From assembly GCA_905331475.1 (NCBI GenBank), contig CAJNYU010002478.1, positions 124,001-188,000 on the forward strand: 64,000 nt of DNA, read 5' to 3'. A program made the translations under genes and the position numbers. This document shows positions 12,470 through 24,328 of this stretch, piece by piece; position 1 is the stretch's first letter, and every line of letters begins with the position of its first letter. This DNA comes from Rotaria socialis. Taxonomy: Eukaryota > Rotifera > Eurotatoria > Philodinida > Philodinidae. The notes beneath the pieces are model-generated. The model made no database searches. It was given only the letters and a program-made list of their open reading frames with translations, and was not told the DNA's origin.

Positions 12470-12934
12470 AAATATAATGTTTTTCTTATTAATTTTGTCT
12501 CATTTTACTAATTTCTGAGAGATAATTAATATGGAAGATTCACAAATAATGAAGAATCTTTATGTAGGTACAGATATCAGGTCATGTTGACGTCACCGCG
12601 CATTGAATGACTTCCTAGTATTGAAGTGCACCCGATTGTCCTATTTTTTTTCCTGTTAAAGTAGTTTATTCATAACCATGAGAAAATGCACAAAAAAATT
12701 GATGGCAGACGTACAAATATAGCTCAACTTAAAAAAGAATTTTCTTCAGCTTCTTAATATTATGATGTTGATATTACGCAGATTGATTTTTCATTTATAA
12801 AATGAAGCTGAAAGTAAATGCAATAGCCTGGTTTAGTAGGTGTTTTTCTAGTAGTAATGAATAAAACACGAAAAAGAAACAAACAAAAAGCTAGCCGTCT
12901 GTACTTGGGAAAAAAATGATTCGGTATTATACAG

Positions 12935-13103
12935 TAAAAAGAAGAGTCCTTTTTTTCTTTCTTTTAATTCAAATACATTTTGCACTTGCATACGCAGACA
13001 TATTCTTATGTGAAGAAGTAAAACAGAAAAGAAAAAAAGTGCATTGATTATGAATTTGACCCTCTTTTTTTCTCTGTTCTCCATTCTTCTACTCCATCGC
13101 ATA
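12935..13103. repeat. Segment B, copy 1, of a dispersed 169-bp duplication
   Basis: It runs from taaaaagaagagtcc to ctccatcgcata and recurs almost unchanged at 15094-15261, 2.16 kb downstream in the same orientation. It has no terminal inverted repeat and no coding content. Confidence 0.9.
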
Positions 13104-14641
13104 AAAGACTATTCACAGATTATGCCATTATCTTCTATGGATCTTTGAATATTTCTCTTTGTCTATGCCAGCAAGCAACTAATTGTATTTTATATGTAGA
13201 ATAGAAATTTTCACGAGAATTTGAATCAGTCACAGCTGTAACGATGACAAGCATTTAACTAATTCAAACTAATCAAGTTTATGAATTAGAGTTCGTTCTA
13301 GGCGAAGGAAAGATACTACCGGTGTAAAACGAAAATATTCTTGAATGAGACTTTGTTTCTCAAGAAACTCTGATCGTATGAAAATCAGAATTTTTTTCAG
13401 TAAAGTTAAATTTGATAAAACGACAACAGTGTCATTCTTGTAAAATAAGCTCTTTATTACTTATGCATCAGTTATCGCCACTGTTATATCCATAGTTACA
13501 GATAATTTTAATACAAAAAAAAACTCGATTAAGTCCAAGTGAGTTCCATCGGTAAAAATAAGCGATCAAAATCGAAATAACCAATTTCTAATATATTTAC
13601 TAAGATTTACTAATATAAATTTTAATAATCAACCGGAAAAAACTTTAACATCTATTTTTTTATCTCTTCGATTTCTTGTTAGTCAGTGTCGAAAATCGAC
13701 ATTGCGTATGATTCTAATTGAGAAAAATCAATCGAGGCTTTACAAATAATGACTTGAACATTAATTTTATTAGTGTATATAAATTCGTTTTCAAAAATTT
13801 CTGTCTTATGGAAATCAATATAGACAATACCAAAGCTTTCAGAGTTGTTCGAAATCTAGTCGATTCAAAGGTAGAAGAATAAATCACATTCATTTGCATT
13901 CTTCAATATTATGTACTAAATTTTAACTAGTGTAACAGTAAATTTTTATTTTCATGTTCTTCTATACATCTTAGAGTTTATTCTAAAATCTGTTGCAGTC
14001 AAATAATCGTGTTTCAATGGCAGTTAAATAAAACAACGTTCTTTTACATGTCTTGTTGCAATTAAATGTTTTCTTTTATACAACGAGATGATAGTCTACA
14101 ATTTTATTTATTAATAGAACTAAGAGTTCTGTAAGTATTGTAAAAATTCAATAGAGAGAACAGTTTCACTCAGTATTACGGCTAACTCATGTCATTTTAT
14201 TTTCTGAGATGAATCTTATAGGAGAATTGTTTTCTTGATTCGTACATTTGTGAAATAGGCGGCTTGCCGCCTTTCAATGTTCGAGTCTAATTTTAGCTTT
14301 TTCCTGGATTGACTTAGAATAAATCTAAAGAAAAATATGAAAGCATTTGTCAAGTAAAATAAAAGAACATGAAATGAAATTATTATCAATTAAATATTTC
14401 GAGACAACGTCGTTTTTTCTACAGACGACGTCATTCATATGCTTTTTTTGTATAGTTTATTACCGTCGAAAAATATCTCTTTCTTTTAATATTTCGTCAG
14501 CACGTGACGTGTTTTTTATATATGCCTGTTATAAGTCAAGGTATGTAAAAACAACCTTGAGTTGATTAGTAAATAAGACTCAAAAATGGTGACTCAACTA
14601 CAAAATGTTACTCATACTAAAAACGTCTAATTCGTTTATAC

Positions 14642-14672
<31 letters not shown>
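14642..14672. repeat. Compound (TA)n(TG)n microsatellite
   Basis: An AT run is followed directly by a TG run. Confidence 0.85.
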
Positions 14673-14979
14673 GGTGTCCATAAAACAAATTATTATTGAC
14701 TATGCGAGTATCATGATTTTTAATGATAGAATAGACGAGATCAATAATTACCACTGACGATTTTAGTAAATTCTTTGCTAGTTACTTATGCAAACATATT
14801 ACTTCATGAAATTATTGGAGAGCTAAAACAATTTAGTTAAACTAAGTTCAAATTACAATTTTTTAACTAAGTGATTTCCACATATTTTCTTGTTCTTATA
14901 ACTGATGATGATGATGATGATGTCATCATATCAAAGCCTTTATTCTAATGATGACTCAGTATGTGAACATGCTTTCAGG

Positions 14980-15378
14980 ACGTTTGCATATTAACATCAA
15001 GGCTATTCCTATAAATAATGTATACATGTATCCATTAATATTTGTATGCAGTTTAACATCCTACTGAATAATATAGGTTGATGTAGAATATTATAAAAAG
15101 AATAGTCCTTTTTTTATTTCTTTTAATTCAAATACATTTTGCACTTGCATACGCAGACATATTCTTATGTGAAGAAGTAAAACAGAAAAGAAAAAAGTGC
15201 ATTGATTATGAATTTGACCCTCTTTTTTTCTCTGTTCTCCATTCTTCTACTCCATCGCATACAGTACGTTTGCATATTAACATCAAGGCTATTCCTATAA
15301 ATAATGTATACATGTATCCATTAATATTTGTATGCAGTTTAACATCCTACTGAATAATATAGGTTGATGTAGAATATT
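14980..15378. repeat. A-B-A duplication: 113-bp direct repeats flanking a copy of segment B
   Basis: Segment A (14980-15092, starting acgtttgcatattaacatca) recurs identically, as far as I can read, at 15266-15378. Between the copies lies segment B copy 2 (15094-15261), a near-identical copy of 12935-13103. A few bases (cagt) at the B-to-A junction also occur just left of copy 1. The arrangement implies copying of B into or beside A with duplication of A. Confidence 0.85.
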
Positions 15379-16286
15379 TTCTTAGTTCGTTTTTTGTTAT
15401 TACCCATATAGTGTGAGATGTTTTTTTGCACTTGATAATCTTTATGTGTAACGTGACACTTTTTCGGTATGAGAATCAAATATCCGACCCATTGACTAAT
15501 GTGTTGATGTTGATGAATTCAATTTGAATAAATATTCATTTTTCAATTGAGATGATTTTTCTTACATTAATTATAACTTATCAGACGAATGTTTTTTTCA
15601 TTATATTGTTTGGTAGTTTCTCATTGGCTGAAGAAGAATAAGGGCATTTTTACCGATAAGTGTATTTTAGAGCTTGACTGTGCGAACTCTCAGTACGATC
15701 TACTCCTATATTCTTTCAGCCTTTTTTCTTTTGTTCTGTTTTCTTTCGCGTATTCTGGACTTTATCAGCAGCGAATCTTTTTTTGCCTTTACTTGCTCTC
15801 TCTCTCCCTCGCGTCTCTTAACTCGTACTCCAATACATCTTTCTTTTTACGCCTACTTTTATTTTCTTCTCTTTCGACTTTCTCCTAACTACACATCAGT
15901 GGTTTATAAAAGAAAATATAGTGTGTTCTCTTTGACATCCACATTAAACTACTAACACTGTAAATGTGCTGTATTATTGCATTGACTGTAAATTTCTTAA
16001 GTCTTTTTTCTTTTGTTGATCTTTTAATCGTTCCTATTGGATACATAAAAGATATTAACATCTTCGCAGTTACAGATAGTAGTAATAAATAAAAACAACA
16101 TCGACATGTCTGTACAGCAATGCATTCACGCACACAATCATAGTTATCAATCGTCTTTAACAAACGATTCATACAATAAGAGGTGTGAAATTTTCATTTT
16201 CGTTTAAGAATAATATAGAATTGTGATGTTGATTTTATAAAAAATATTTCTCAATATTTTTGTTAAAATCAAATATTGTTTTCTAG
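15379..16286. other. Upstream region of the nuclear receptor gene
   Basis: No convincing first exon with a start codon for the receptor was found. Weak pyrimidine-rich open frames near 15589-15955 look like low-complexity sequence rather than genes. Confidence 0.4.
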
Positions 16287-19200
16287 TTATTATCCAGCAT
16301 CAAAACGTCCATTGAATTATGATGAACAAATTGTAAAAGGTGATTCAGCAAACGGAATAGAATGTCCAGCAAAAAGACGATCAACTAGTTCAATATCATC
16401 GGAAGCATCTTTTAAAATGCAGCAACAAGGAATGAATGCAACAACTGATGAAGGAAATATTGGTGTACCAAGTCGGCAATGTAGTGTATGTGGAGATATA
16501 AGTACAGGTATATATTAGTTTCATTTATTGCTTTCTATTAGTTCATAAGAGAAGTCTGTATTTTATTTCTAGGAATTCATTTTGGTGGTAATAGCTGTGA
16601 AAGTTGTAAAGCTTTCTTTCGTCGATCAGTTCAATGTAATCGTTATCAAAATTATAAGTGTTCAAATGAAGGTAAATTTGATACTTTTGGGAAATGATAG
16701 AGAAGGTTAATTCAGGTACTTTCTTTTTTCTCTGCAATTCGCAATTAATTTTTCTTTCTATTCTGAGAGCTTCATCGCGTGGAGAAAATAAGACACAAAC
16801 GGCTAAGACATTGTCTACGGGAAGTATCTGCGTATTTCACCATTAGTTCAAATAAAGAAATGCATCGAGAGAAAAACAAATTACAGCATTTATTTTTTGT
16901 TCGAGGAAAGTTCTATTTTTACTATCTAGATCATTCTTATTATATAATTCGTTAATTTGCACCTAATAAATATTAATTTATCTTTTTAAGTTTTCTTTAA
17001 CAGAAAGAAAATCTCATAATCCGATAGTCACTTACCAATACCCTACATTAGATTGTTTTCTTATTCTTTTTGTTTTAGCACAATGCCCGGTTAATACAGT
17101 AACACGTAAAGTCTGTCAACATTGTCGTTATACAAAATGTACGGCAATTGGTATGAAACCAAAATGGTGAGAATTAACGAACAAAGTTTTATAAAATAAA
17201 AATTGATATACATAGGGTTTTATCTGATCAAGAACGTGAAGAAAAATATGGTTCAAGACGTAAACGTTTTCGAGAGAATCGTACAGCAGAAGAAGATCCT
17301 GATATTTACAAATATTTAACAACCGACGAAAAAGTACTGATTGAAGATATAGCACATGCGTTGTATCAATCAAGAACGTAAGCTGATTTTAATAATAGCA
17401 CATTCATAGAAATTTTTTCAGTACGTTTATTAATGGAAAGAAAAAGACAGATAACATTAATGTTCTTTTTTTCATTCTTTTTCTACCGTTCTCGATAAAG
17501 TTTAACAAGTGCGAAGTTCGCAAGATAATAACCTGTAGCATATGATACTAGATGAATAAGGTTATTTTCGTTATAGAACATATCCATTACAATTTCCAAG
17601 CGAATTAAATCAACATTTACGTTCATTAGAGTCAGGATCACCACCACCAACACCACCGTCATCAACATCTGAAAAACCTCCCAGTCCTTCAGCTAATTTT
17701 CTTATTATACCTATTCAACGTCTCGTGTTATTTGCAAGAATGCTTAAAGATTTTGATTTATTTTCTGAAGATGATAAAGTTAGTTTACTCAAAGGTTCAG
17801 CTATTGACATAATGATTTGTTCATCGAATACATTATTTGATCCGAAAACACATGCATTTACAAATTATTTATCACGAGATCAACGTGCTGTTATGGATAC
17901 TCAAATAATGCCACTTGATCCATTACTAATGAAAATATGGGGAGAAGAATTATTTCATCTGACAAAAAAGTTTTTAATTTCAATGTGTAACTTAGATGTT
18001 GATGAAGTAGCATCAACTTTGCTAGCACCAGTCATATTATTCTCACCGGATCGTTCAAATATCGTAGATCTTGAACTAGTTAAACATTTACAAACCAAAT
18101 ATGTTACTCTACTACAAAAATATATGCAATGGCGTTATGGTGTTGAACAAACAGAAAATATCTATCCAAAATTGTTACTACAAATTATAACCTTACGTAC
18201 ATTAAGTTTAGCTCATACTGAAGTTATACAAAAGGTTATGTCTACTTCAAGTGTTAATCCACTTGTTCAAGAAGTTGCTGCTAAACCAGATGTTTTAAAT
18301 AAATCAGCATCAGACAGAATGGGTAATTATTCAGTAATATTATCCAAAATCTTATACTTTTTCGTTAAATTAATCTTCTATACGATGAAACAGAAAATTT
18401 TACCTCAGGAGATCTTATTTAAGAATAGTTATATTTTTTGATTTTATTATTTTCAACGAAATTTTTACTGGCTATTCGTAAGAAAATACTACGTGAGAAA
18501 AACGACACTGAAAAAATTGAAACAGAAACGTATTTCTTACTCATTTTTATAATTTTAAGAAACTATTTTGAATCCAAGTTATTATCTAAAATAGAAAACA
18601 GAATTTTTCTCTTTAATTGATTCTACAGCAAGACATCATAGATGAATTGTGATTATAAGATTTCTAAAACATTGACTACGATAACTGTCAAAGATTTGAA
18701 CCATTTTTTTCATATTATTGTCTTCTCTTACTGTAAATATACTTCTAGAAAATGAGAGATCGCTGTATTGCTTGTGACCTTTCTTCAAACTTTTGAATTA
18801 TCTAAATAGTCAGAACAAATGATTTTTTTTTCATAATTATTTTCATAAATTAAGAATACTAAGAAAGATTACTGAGTATACTGTGGCCTCTCATTTTTTT
18901 TTGACAGATTTACGGTCGTGAAAATGATATCCTTAAAAATAATTCAGAGAATCGAAAAATGATTGTATCCAGTTTGTTTGAGAAAATTTTGCTATGAACT
19001 ACATTAGATCGAAAAAGAAATTAGCCATTGAAATTAGTTCTTAGCATTATGCTGATAAAAATAATTTGTTATTATTAACTCGATTCAACCAATCGTTTAA
19101 AGATGACTATAATTTATGAAAGTTAAATTTTCACTTTTGATTCGATCAGTGATAAATTCTAGATACAGTGCGATTACCAAAGAAGCCACTTATCACAAGA

Positions 19201-20780
19201 ACAAATTCTTTTTCTTTGAACTCATCTACAATAATATACGCTTGTGATTATTGTAGTTGGTATTGACTAGAGAAAATCATAAAACATTTTCATGTAGAGA
19301 AAATGTTGCCCTTAAAATTCTCGATTGTAATCGATAACTGTTGTTTCCACATTTGAGATAATCAAGATACAAATAATCTGAATCTAGTTGCCAATCGACA
19401 ACACTTCAAATTTTTCTTTTTACATTCATAGATTCTCGGTCTTATTCATCAACACCAAACGATAGTGACATGATAGATTATGATAAAAATCCATCAATCG
19501 ATACTGAAAGTAATATTGGCTCAGATGATGATGATACAAATAAGAAAAAATCTCGTTCATACATTGACGATGATGGAGATTATGAAAATGAAGATTCTAA
19601 CGAAACAAATCCGAGAAATATTTGGAAAAAACGGCGTAAAATATCACCTGTAGTGCAAACAGAAATCATCAATGTAGAACAAAATAAACTGCCTAGTCCT
19701 CTTCAAAATACTTCTCATTCAATGAAAACCGACTTTATGCGTACAAATTCTAATGAATTTGAAAAATATTCGAACCCGGCTATGTTAAATAAAAGACCTC
19801 ATGACCATCAAGTGCCCAGTTTCGTACCAAGATCACATGACGATATAACAATCTCAAACAGGTGACTTGAAACATTTTGTTAAATTTATCTTTGTAAATT
19901 ATCTCATTTTTCTCAGAGCAACTTCTCGGCGGCATTTACCACCGAAAAAGCAATCATTATTAACTAATCGTGAAAGTTCCAATGAACACATCCATCGAAC
20001 GCACTCATTATCAGCCACAGTTGATAGTTCTCCTCATGATCGACATTCACAGTGTAAAATTTTCAAGAATTAAGTTGAAAAATTAATAGATTTTGTTCTA
20101 GTAAATCATATTTCAAATTCAACAATATTTCCAACACCGATGCAACAATATTCTCCGAGTACATTTGGCGAATTTCAATCATTTAACAGAACTGGATCGC
20201 CTAATTTTCAACAACAACAAAATGAGCAACATTTATTTCGTCTCTCATTAGGTACAAAAATCACAATGAATAATGAAAAGTTAGAAATTCTAAAGCAGAC
20301 TTATATGCACCAAATTGTCTATTATGATTGAGTATTAGATCTCTCTCTTAAACATTTTTTTTATCGTTTTCACATTGATTTCTTGATGCTGTCGCGTGAT
20401 AGAATCAATATAAATACTAGTCAAGGCGATGTTATTTTCCTTAGAGAAATTTAGCAATTATATGTTTAAATATTAAATCGATGAGAAAATAATGCCTCGA
20501 TGACATTCAAATAACAAAAAAGCCTGTTTTGATCTTTGCTTATAATTTAGTTAATCATCAAAATCAAACACCACCTATTCAATCACCAGCAAGTCATCAA
20601 TCTCAGTCAGGAGCACCTCTTGACCCTGATGAACAACAATTACTTGATGCTATTCATGCGCATCCAAATAAGCGCGATCTTGTACTTAGTCTTCTTCGAC
20701 AAGTGAATGAACCATCATTTACATCTTCTGTGAATAATCAACCTAATTCAAATCATCTGAATCAACAACAAAATCGATGA
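16287..20780 (+). CDS. Nuclear hormone receptor with ESCKA P-box (NR1J/HR96/DAF-12-like), 5' end not found
   Basis: Exons: 16287-16507, 16573-16671, 17079-17166, 17216-17377, 17577-18322, 19432-19861, 19917-20053, 20102-20251, 20551-20780; about 753 residues visible. The two-zinc-finger DNA-binding domain starts CSVCGDISTG, has P-box CESCKAFFRR, and continues to the second finger (CPVNTVTRKVCQHCRYTKC) and IGMKPKW. ESCKA is typical of the HR96/DAF-12/NHR-8 group rather than the EGCKG of most receptors. A hinge with a proline-rich PPPTPP run precedes a ligand-binding domain (exon 5; RLVLFARMLKDFDLFSEDDK, then a leucine-rich helical region). After it comes a tail of about 310 residues rich in Asp, Ser, Asn and Gln. 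The first exon here begins at an acceptor in mid-codon, so the start codon lies upstream. Without splicing at 18322 the frame would stop at 18441, so a short isoform is possible. Confidence 0.88.
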
Positions 20781-22447
20781 TAACTAGCAATTTATTCTAG
20801 TTCATGTTGACAACCTTGAAAAATGGATCATAATAATGATACATTTCGATTGATTATTCAACTTTTTTCGTTTATTTCTTGTGTAAATATAAATATTTCT
20901 ATTGTTTTTTCTTCATGTTCTTCTGCAGGTAACGATTACCCTTTTTTCCTTTATATAATAACGCATTTTGGGTTACCGGTGTATAATTATTTCAATTTAA
21001 AAAAGAAGAAGAAGAAAGCTAACGGAATTATTAATCGAAATTGTTAGATCTATTGCTTTCAGACCCCTGTCATTTGACCCATGAACTTAGCATTTTTATC
21101 GGATTTTTTCTAAATATAAATCTCTAACAATATTTTTAACCTAAAGGATTCAGATAAAATCTACATAAAATACATTGAGACTCAAACGTCGAACCAGATC
21201 CTTTTGCATTTCACCACTGACAATAGAAAACTTCTAATTCGACCTTCACTCCGATACTTTTACCGCTTCAGATCAATTAGTAGTATTAAAAAGAAAAAGA
21301 AAACGTGAATACGCCGAATTTCATAAAATATAGAGATATTGATAGAAGTTCATAAATATTTCGATCTGATAAATCTGTTGAAAGATTAAATTGGTTACGG
21401 AGAAAAGATTACTGTCAATAATTCAATATAATAATAATTCGAAAAGAATAGATCTAATAAAATTGAATGCTTTACTTCTTTGTCACTTATTTAACTCCGA
21501 ACAAAATTTGCCCAACAACTATTGTCTGTCACATTTAAGTTTATACTTAGTAGCTGTTGTTTTGTGGTTTTTGTTGCTGTTATTATTTTTGTTTGTTCTC
21601 TGTCGAACTACTTTCTCTTTCAATTATGATTGTCTTCTGTTTTCTTGAAAATAATTATCGTTTTTTCTTGGCACATGCACATGCACTTTTGTTTCTATTC
21701 GACTACTTCTGATTAATTAAAACCACCAAGCGAACTTCTCTCTGTTTCTGTTTTTTAAAATCTGGTTGAATATTTCAACCGATATTAATAAAAAAATTCA
21801 ACTGCACATGCATTCTTATTTTTTTTCGCTTAACCTCATATGAGTGGTAACGTCTGCCGATAACAAAATTAAATATTTTATCGTTAAATAATATTAGATA
21901 AAAAGTAAAAATAAACTATCTGAATGAAAACCAAATATTTACTAAATGACTCTAAAACATTATAAGAGATTTCTTAATATCTAGACAATGGTTAATCGAT
22001 TGATTTAAAATACAAACAATCTTTTATGAAATATCTATTCGATTATTGTCACATTAGTTAAATATAACAGACTAATTTTCTTCTTGTGTTTTGTATTCAT
22101 CGTGAAAAATTTTTTTTAAGAAAAATGAATACGAATCCAACGGCAAATGATTCAAACCTTCTTTTGTTTCGCGATGCAGTTTTATGAAACATCTATAATT
22201 TTATGCAAGCAAAATATAGGAAAATCACACTTTAGATGTCACTTGAATGTTTACTGACATCTTTCTTTTTCTTTCCTACTTGTTCATTTCTCGCGATCAC
22301 CCATTAACATCAAAAAAAAGTTGGAACGGGTTCACGTATCGGTCATCCTTGCCATGCTTAGTCCTCACTTGTGAGTACGAATACGTAGTTTGTTTCTCTC
22401 TCTCCCTTCTTGTTGTTTCTCTTATTGAAACATATTTATTGCACGTG
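20781..22447. other. Intergenic stretch
   Basis: 3' flank of the nuclear receptor and 5' flank of the next gene. AT-rich; no coding signal or repeat family seen. Confidence 0.5.
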
Positions 22448-22990
22448 ATGTCGGTGTTAGCAGTTACCGATCCAGTATCCGAAAATCTAACTCTATGTAC
22501 CGTCGATCAATGTGCAACTCCGTTTGATGTTCATTGTTTTCACTGTCGTTCAAATATGTGTTCACATCATTATTTTGAGCATAAACAACAGCAGTTATCG
22601 GTTGAAAATGACGATGCTATGGATGATCTTTTGCAACTTGCTTCATCGAACATTTTTTGTATTAGTAGTAATAGATATTCTATATCAAAAAATCGTCGTT
22701 CACTTTCCAATCCATTTGTTTCATCGACTTACTTACTTAAAAAAATGCGACAACAAGCAGCACGTCGACCTGATAATATAAAACCGGTTGTAACAACAAA
22801 AACAACAGCTATCAAATTTTATAATTTAAGAAAACGACCTGGAAAACGACAGAAAAAATTAGTTGCAACAAAGACAACAACAGTTACTACAACCACAGTT
22901 AAACTTTGTGGAACTGTTCTTAAAACCAAACTCCGAAATAATAAACTATGCAATCGAAAACTACCGTGTCCATATCATACTGTCGAGTGA
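22448..22990 (+). CDS. Intronless protein with N-terminal treble-clef/B-box-like finger and C-terminal SCA7-like Cys3-His finger
   Basis: 180 residues from ATG 22448. The frame stays open upstream, but the residues before this ATG are hydrophobic and unlike the rest. N-terminal Cys/His pattern: C17-x4-C22-x7-C30-x2-C33-x4-C38-x-H40-H41-x3-H45, resembling B-box-type zinc binding. A basic, Thr-rich middle (around KTTTVTTTTV, and NLRKRPGKRQKK, a possible nuclear localisation signal) leads to C154-x13-C168-x5-C174-x2-H177 (CNRKLPCPYH). That resembles the SCA7/Sgf73 Cys3-His module of SAGA deubiquitinase subunits, except for a longer first spacing. I do not recognise the protein as a named family. 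A chromatin-linked adaptor is possible but inferred only from the motif. Confidence 0.7.
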   Translation: MSVLAVTDPVSENLTLCTVDQCATPFDVHCFHCRSNMCSHHYFEHKQQQLSVENDDAMDDLLQLASSNIFCISSNRYSISKNRRSLSNPFVSSTYLLKKMRQQAARRPDNIKPVVTTKTTAIKFYNLRKRPGKRQKKLVATKTTTVTTTTVKLCGTVLKTKLRNNKLCNRKLPCPYHTVE

Positions 22991-24328
22991 TACGATTTAT
23001 GTATGTTTGTTTTTGTTTTTGTTTTCTCTTTTTGTTTTTGAAAGTCATTTTCTCTTTTAGTGTGATGTTTAACTTTAGTTTATATTATCTGTTGCTTTTC
23101 TAAAACATGAAAAGGAGTGTAAGATTTGTATCAACTCGGATGATCGAATTCCACTGATTTATATTATTAAAACAAACCATAAATCAATATTTTTGAAATT
23201 ATCTCGTAGAAAAAAGACTTGAAGATATTCCTTTTTTTTTATTAAGCACCAGATTGTCGAAGTTATTGAATCTTATAATTTCAAACCTTGATTTTTCTGA
23301 TTTCTACTTCAAGGAAGATTTGAAGATATTAATTAATAGTTCTTAGCAAAAGAAAGAAAGTAAATGAAATGATTTATCACAAAAATGTTTAATAATTATT
23401 GTAATTTCAAAGACTCCTTCGAAAACAATAATTCCAGTACTGATATAACTCTGAGATGTAACAGGATTTTAAATAAAAGCACATACTAACAATCAATCAG
23501 TATCCAGTATTTGACAACTGTTTCCTAACTTTTTCTAATCTCTTTTAAAGAAGTCATTTTTTTTTCAAACTAATACTAATTTTACAAGAGCTTGTACGAA
23601 TATTTCTTTCCTATAGAATTATGTTTTTCTGCTAATTCATGTTGAATTATTTGAATATCATTCGTATTAAAGTCTGTACTTGACATTTGTAGACACTACT
23701 TGAATTGCATTATCATTTTACAACGATCAGTAAGTTCAATTTGATCTTTCAGAAAAGTTCATAAGTACAATAATTAAAACAATATATACGTCGTACGTTA
23801 CTTAAATTCTTTCAGATAAAATATCTGAGTGTTAATTTTCAATCAACGCAGTTATTGTATGAACTGCACTTCATGGTTACTTTATAAATAAAAATATTTT
23901 GAAACATAACTTTGAAAGCCTCTATAACATTTCACAATCACCTATACCATTGAGAAAACGGAAATATAAGTCAGTATTGAGATTTATTTGAATTCTATTA
24001 TTGTACATACACACAATATGTTCGATATGTAGCGTCATCTAGTACCATTATGAATATAAGCTGAATAAGATTCGTCCAATCAATTTTTTCTTTTCTTCCA
24101 GTAAGAATAATAATGAAAAATGTGTTGAATGAATAAATGGAAGCATTGGTCCGGGCTACGTTTTACCTTGAGATGTTGATTGTTTGCTTCCTTTCTGTCT
24201 TCATCATGATCATGCAATGAAACAACTGCTCTTTAACGTCTCTCTTTTCCTGAAATTCAATTCTGCGCTTCTTTGTTCTTCTTCATCATGTTCAATATAT
24301 AAATAGGTGATATACTTTCAACTCAACT
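22991..24328. other. Intergenic stretch
   Basis: AT-rich, without a recognisable gene. A first exon of cytohesin could lie here, but I could not single out an ATG with a suitable donor. Confidence 0.4.

Noticed and set aside
12848..13102. 84-codon minus-strand frame overlapping segment B
   Set aside because: The other copy of the segment (15094-15261) differs by small insertions and deletions that would break this frame, so it is unlikely to be coding.
14903..14932. GAT repeat followed by GTCATCATATC as a possible hairpin
   Set aside because: It is a short trinucleotide run next to a partial complement, below what would be expected to be meaningful in such AT-rich DNA.
15589..15955. Two overlapping open frames rich in Leu, Phe and Ser
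   Set aside because: They are produced by a pyrimidine-rich (TTTC/CTCT) stretch and show no domain, codon preference or splice context.
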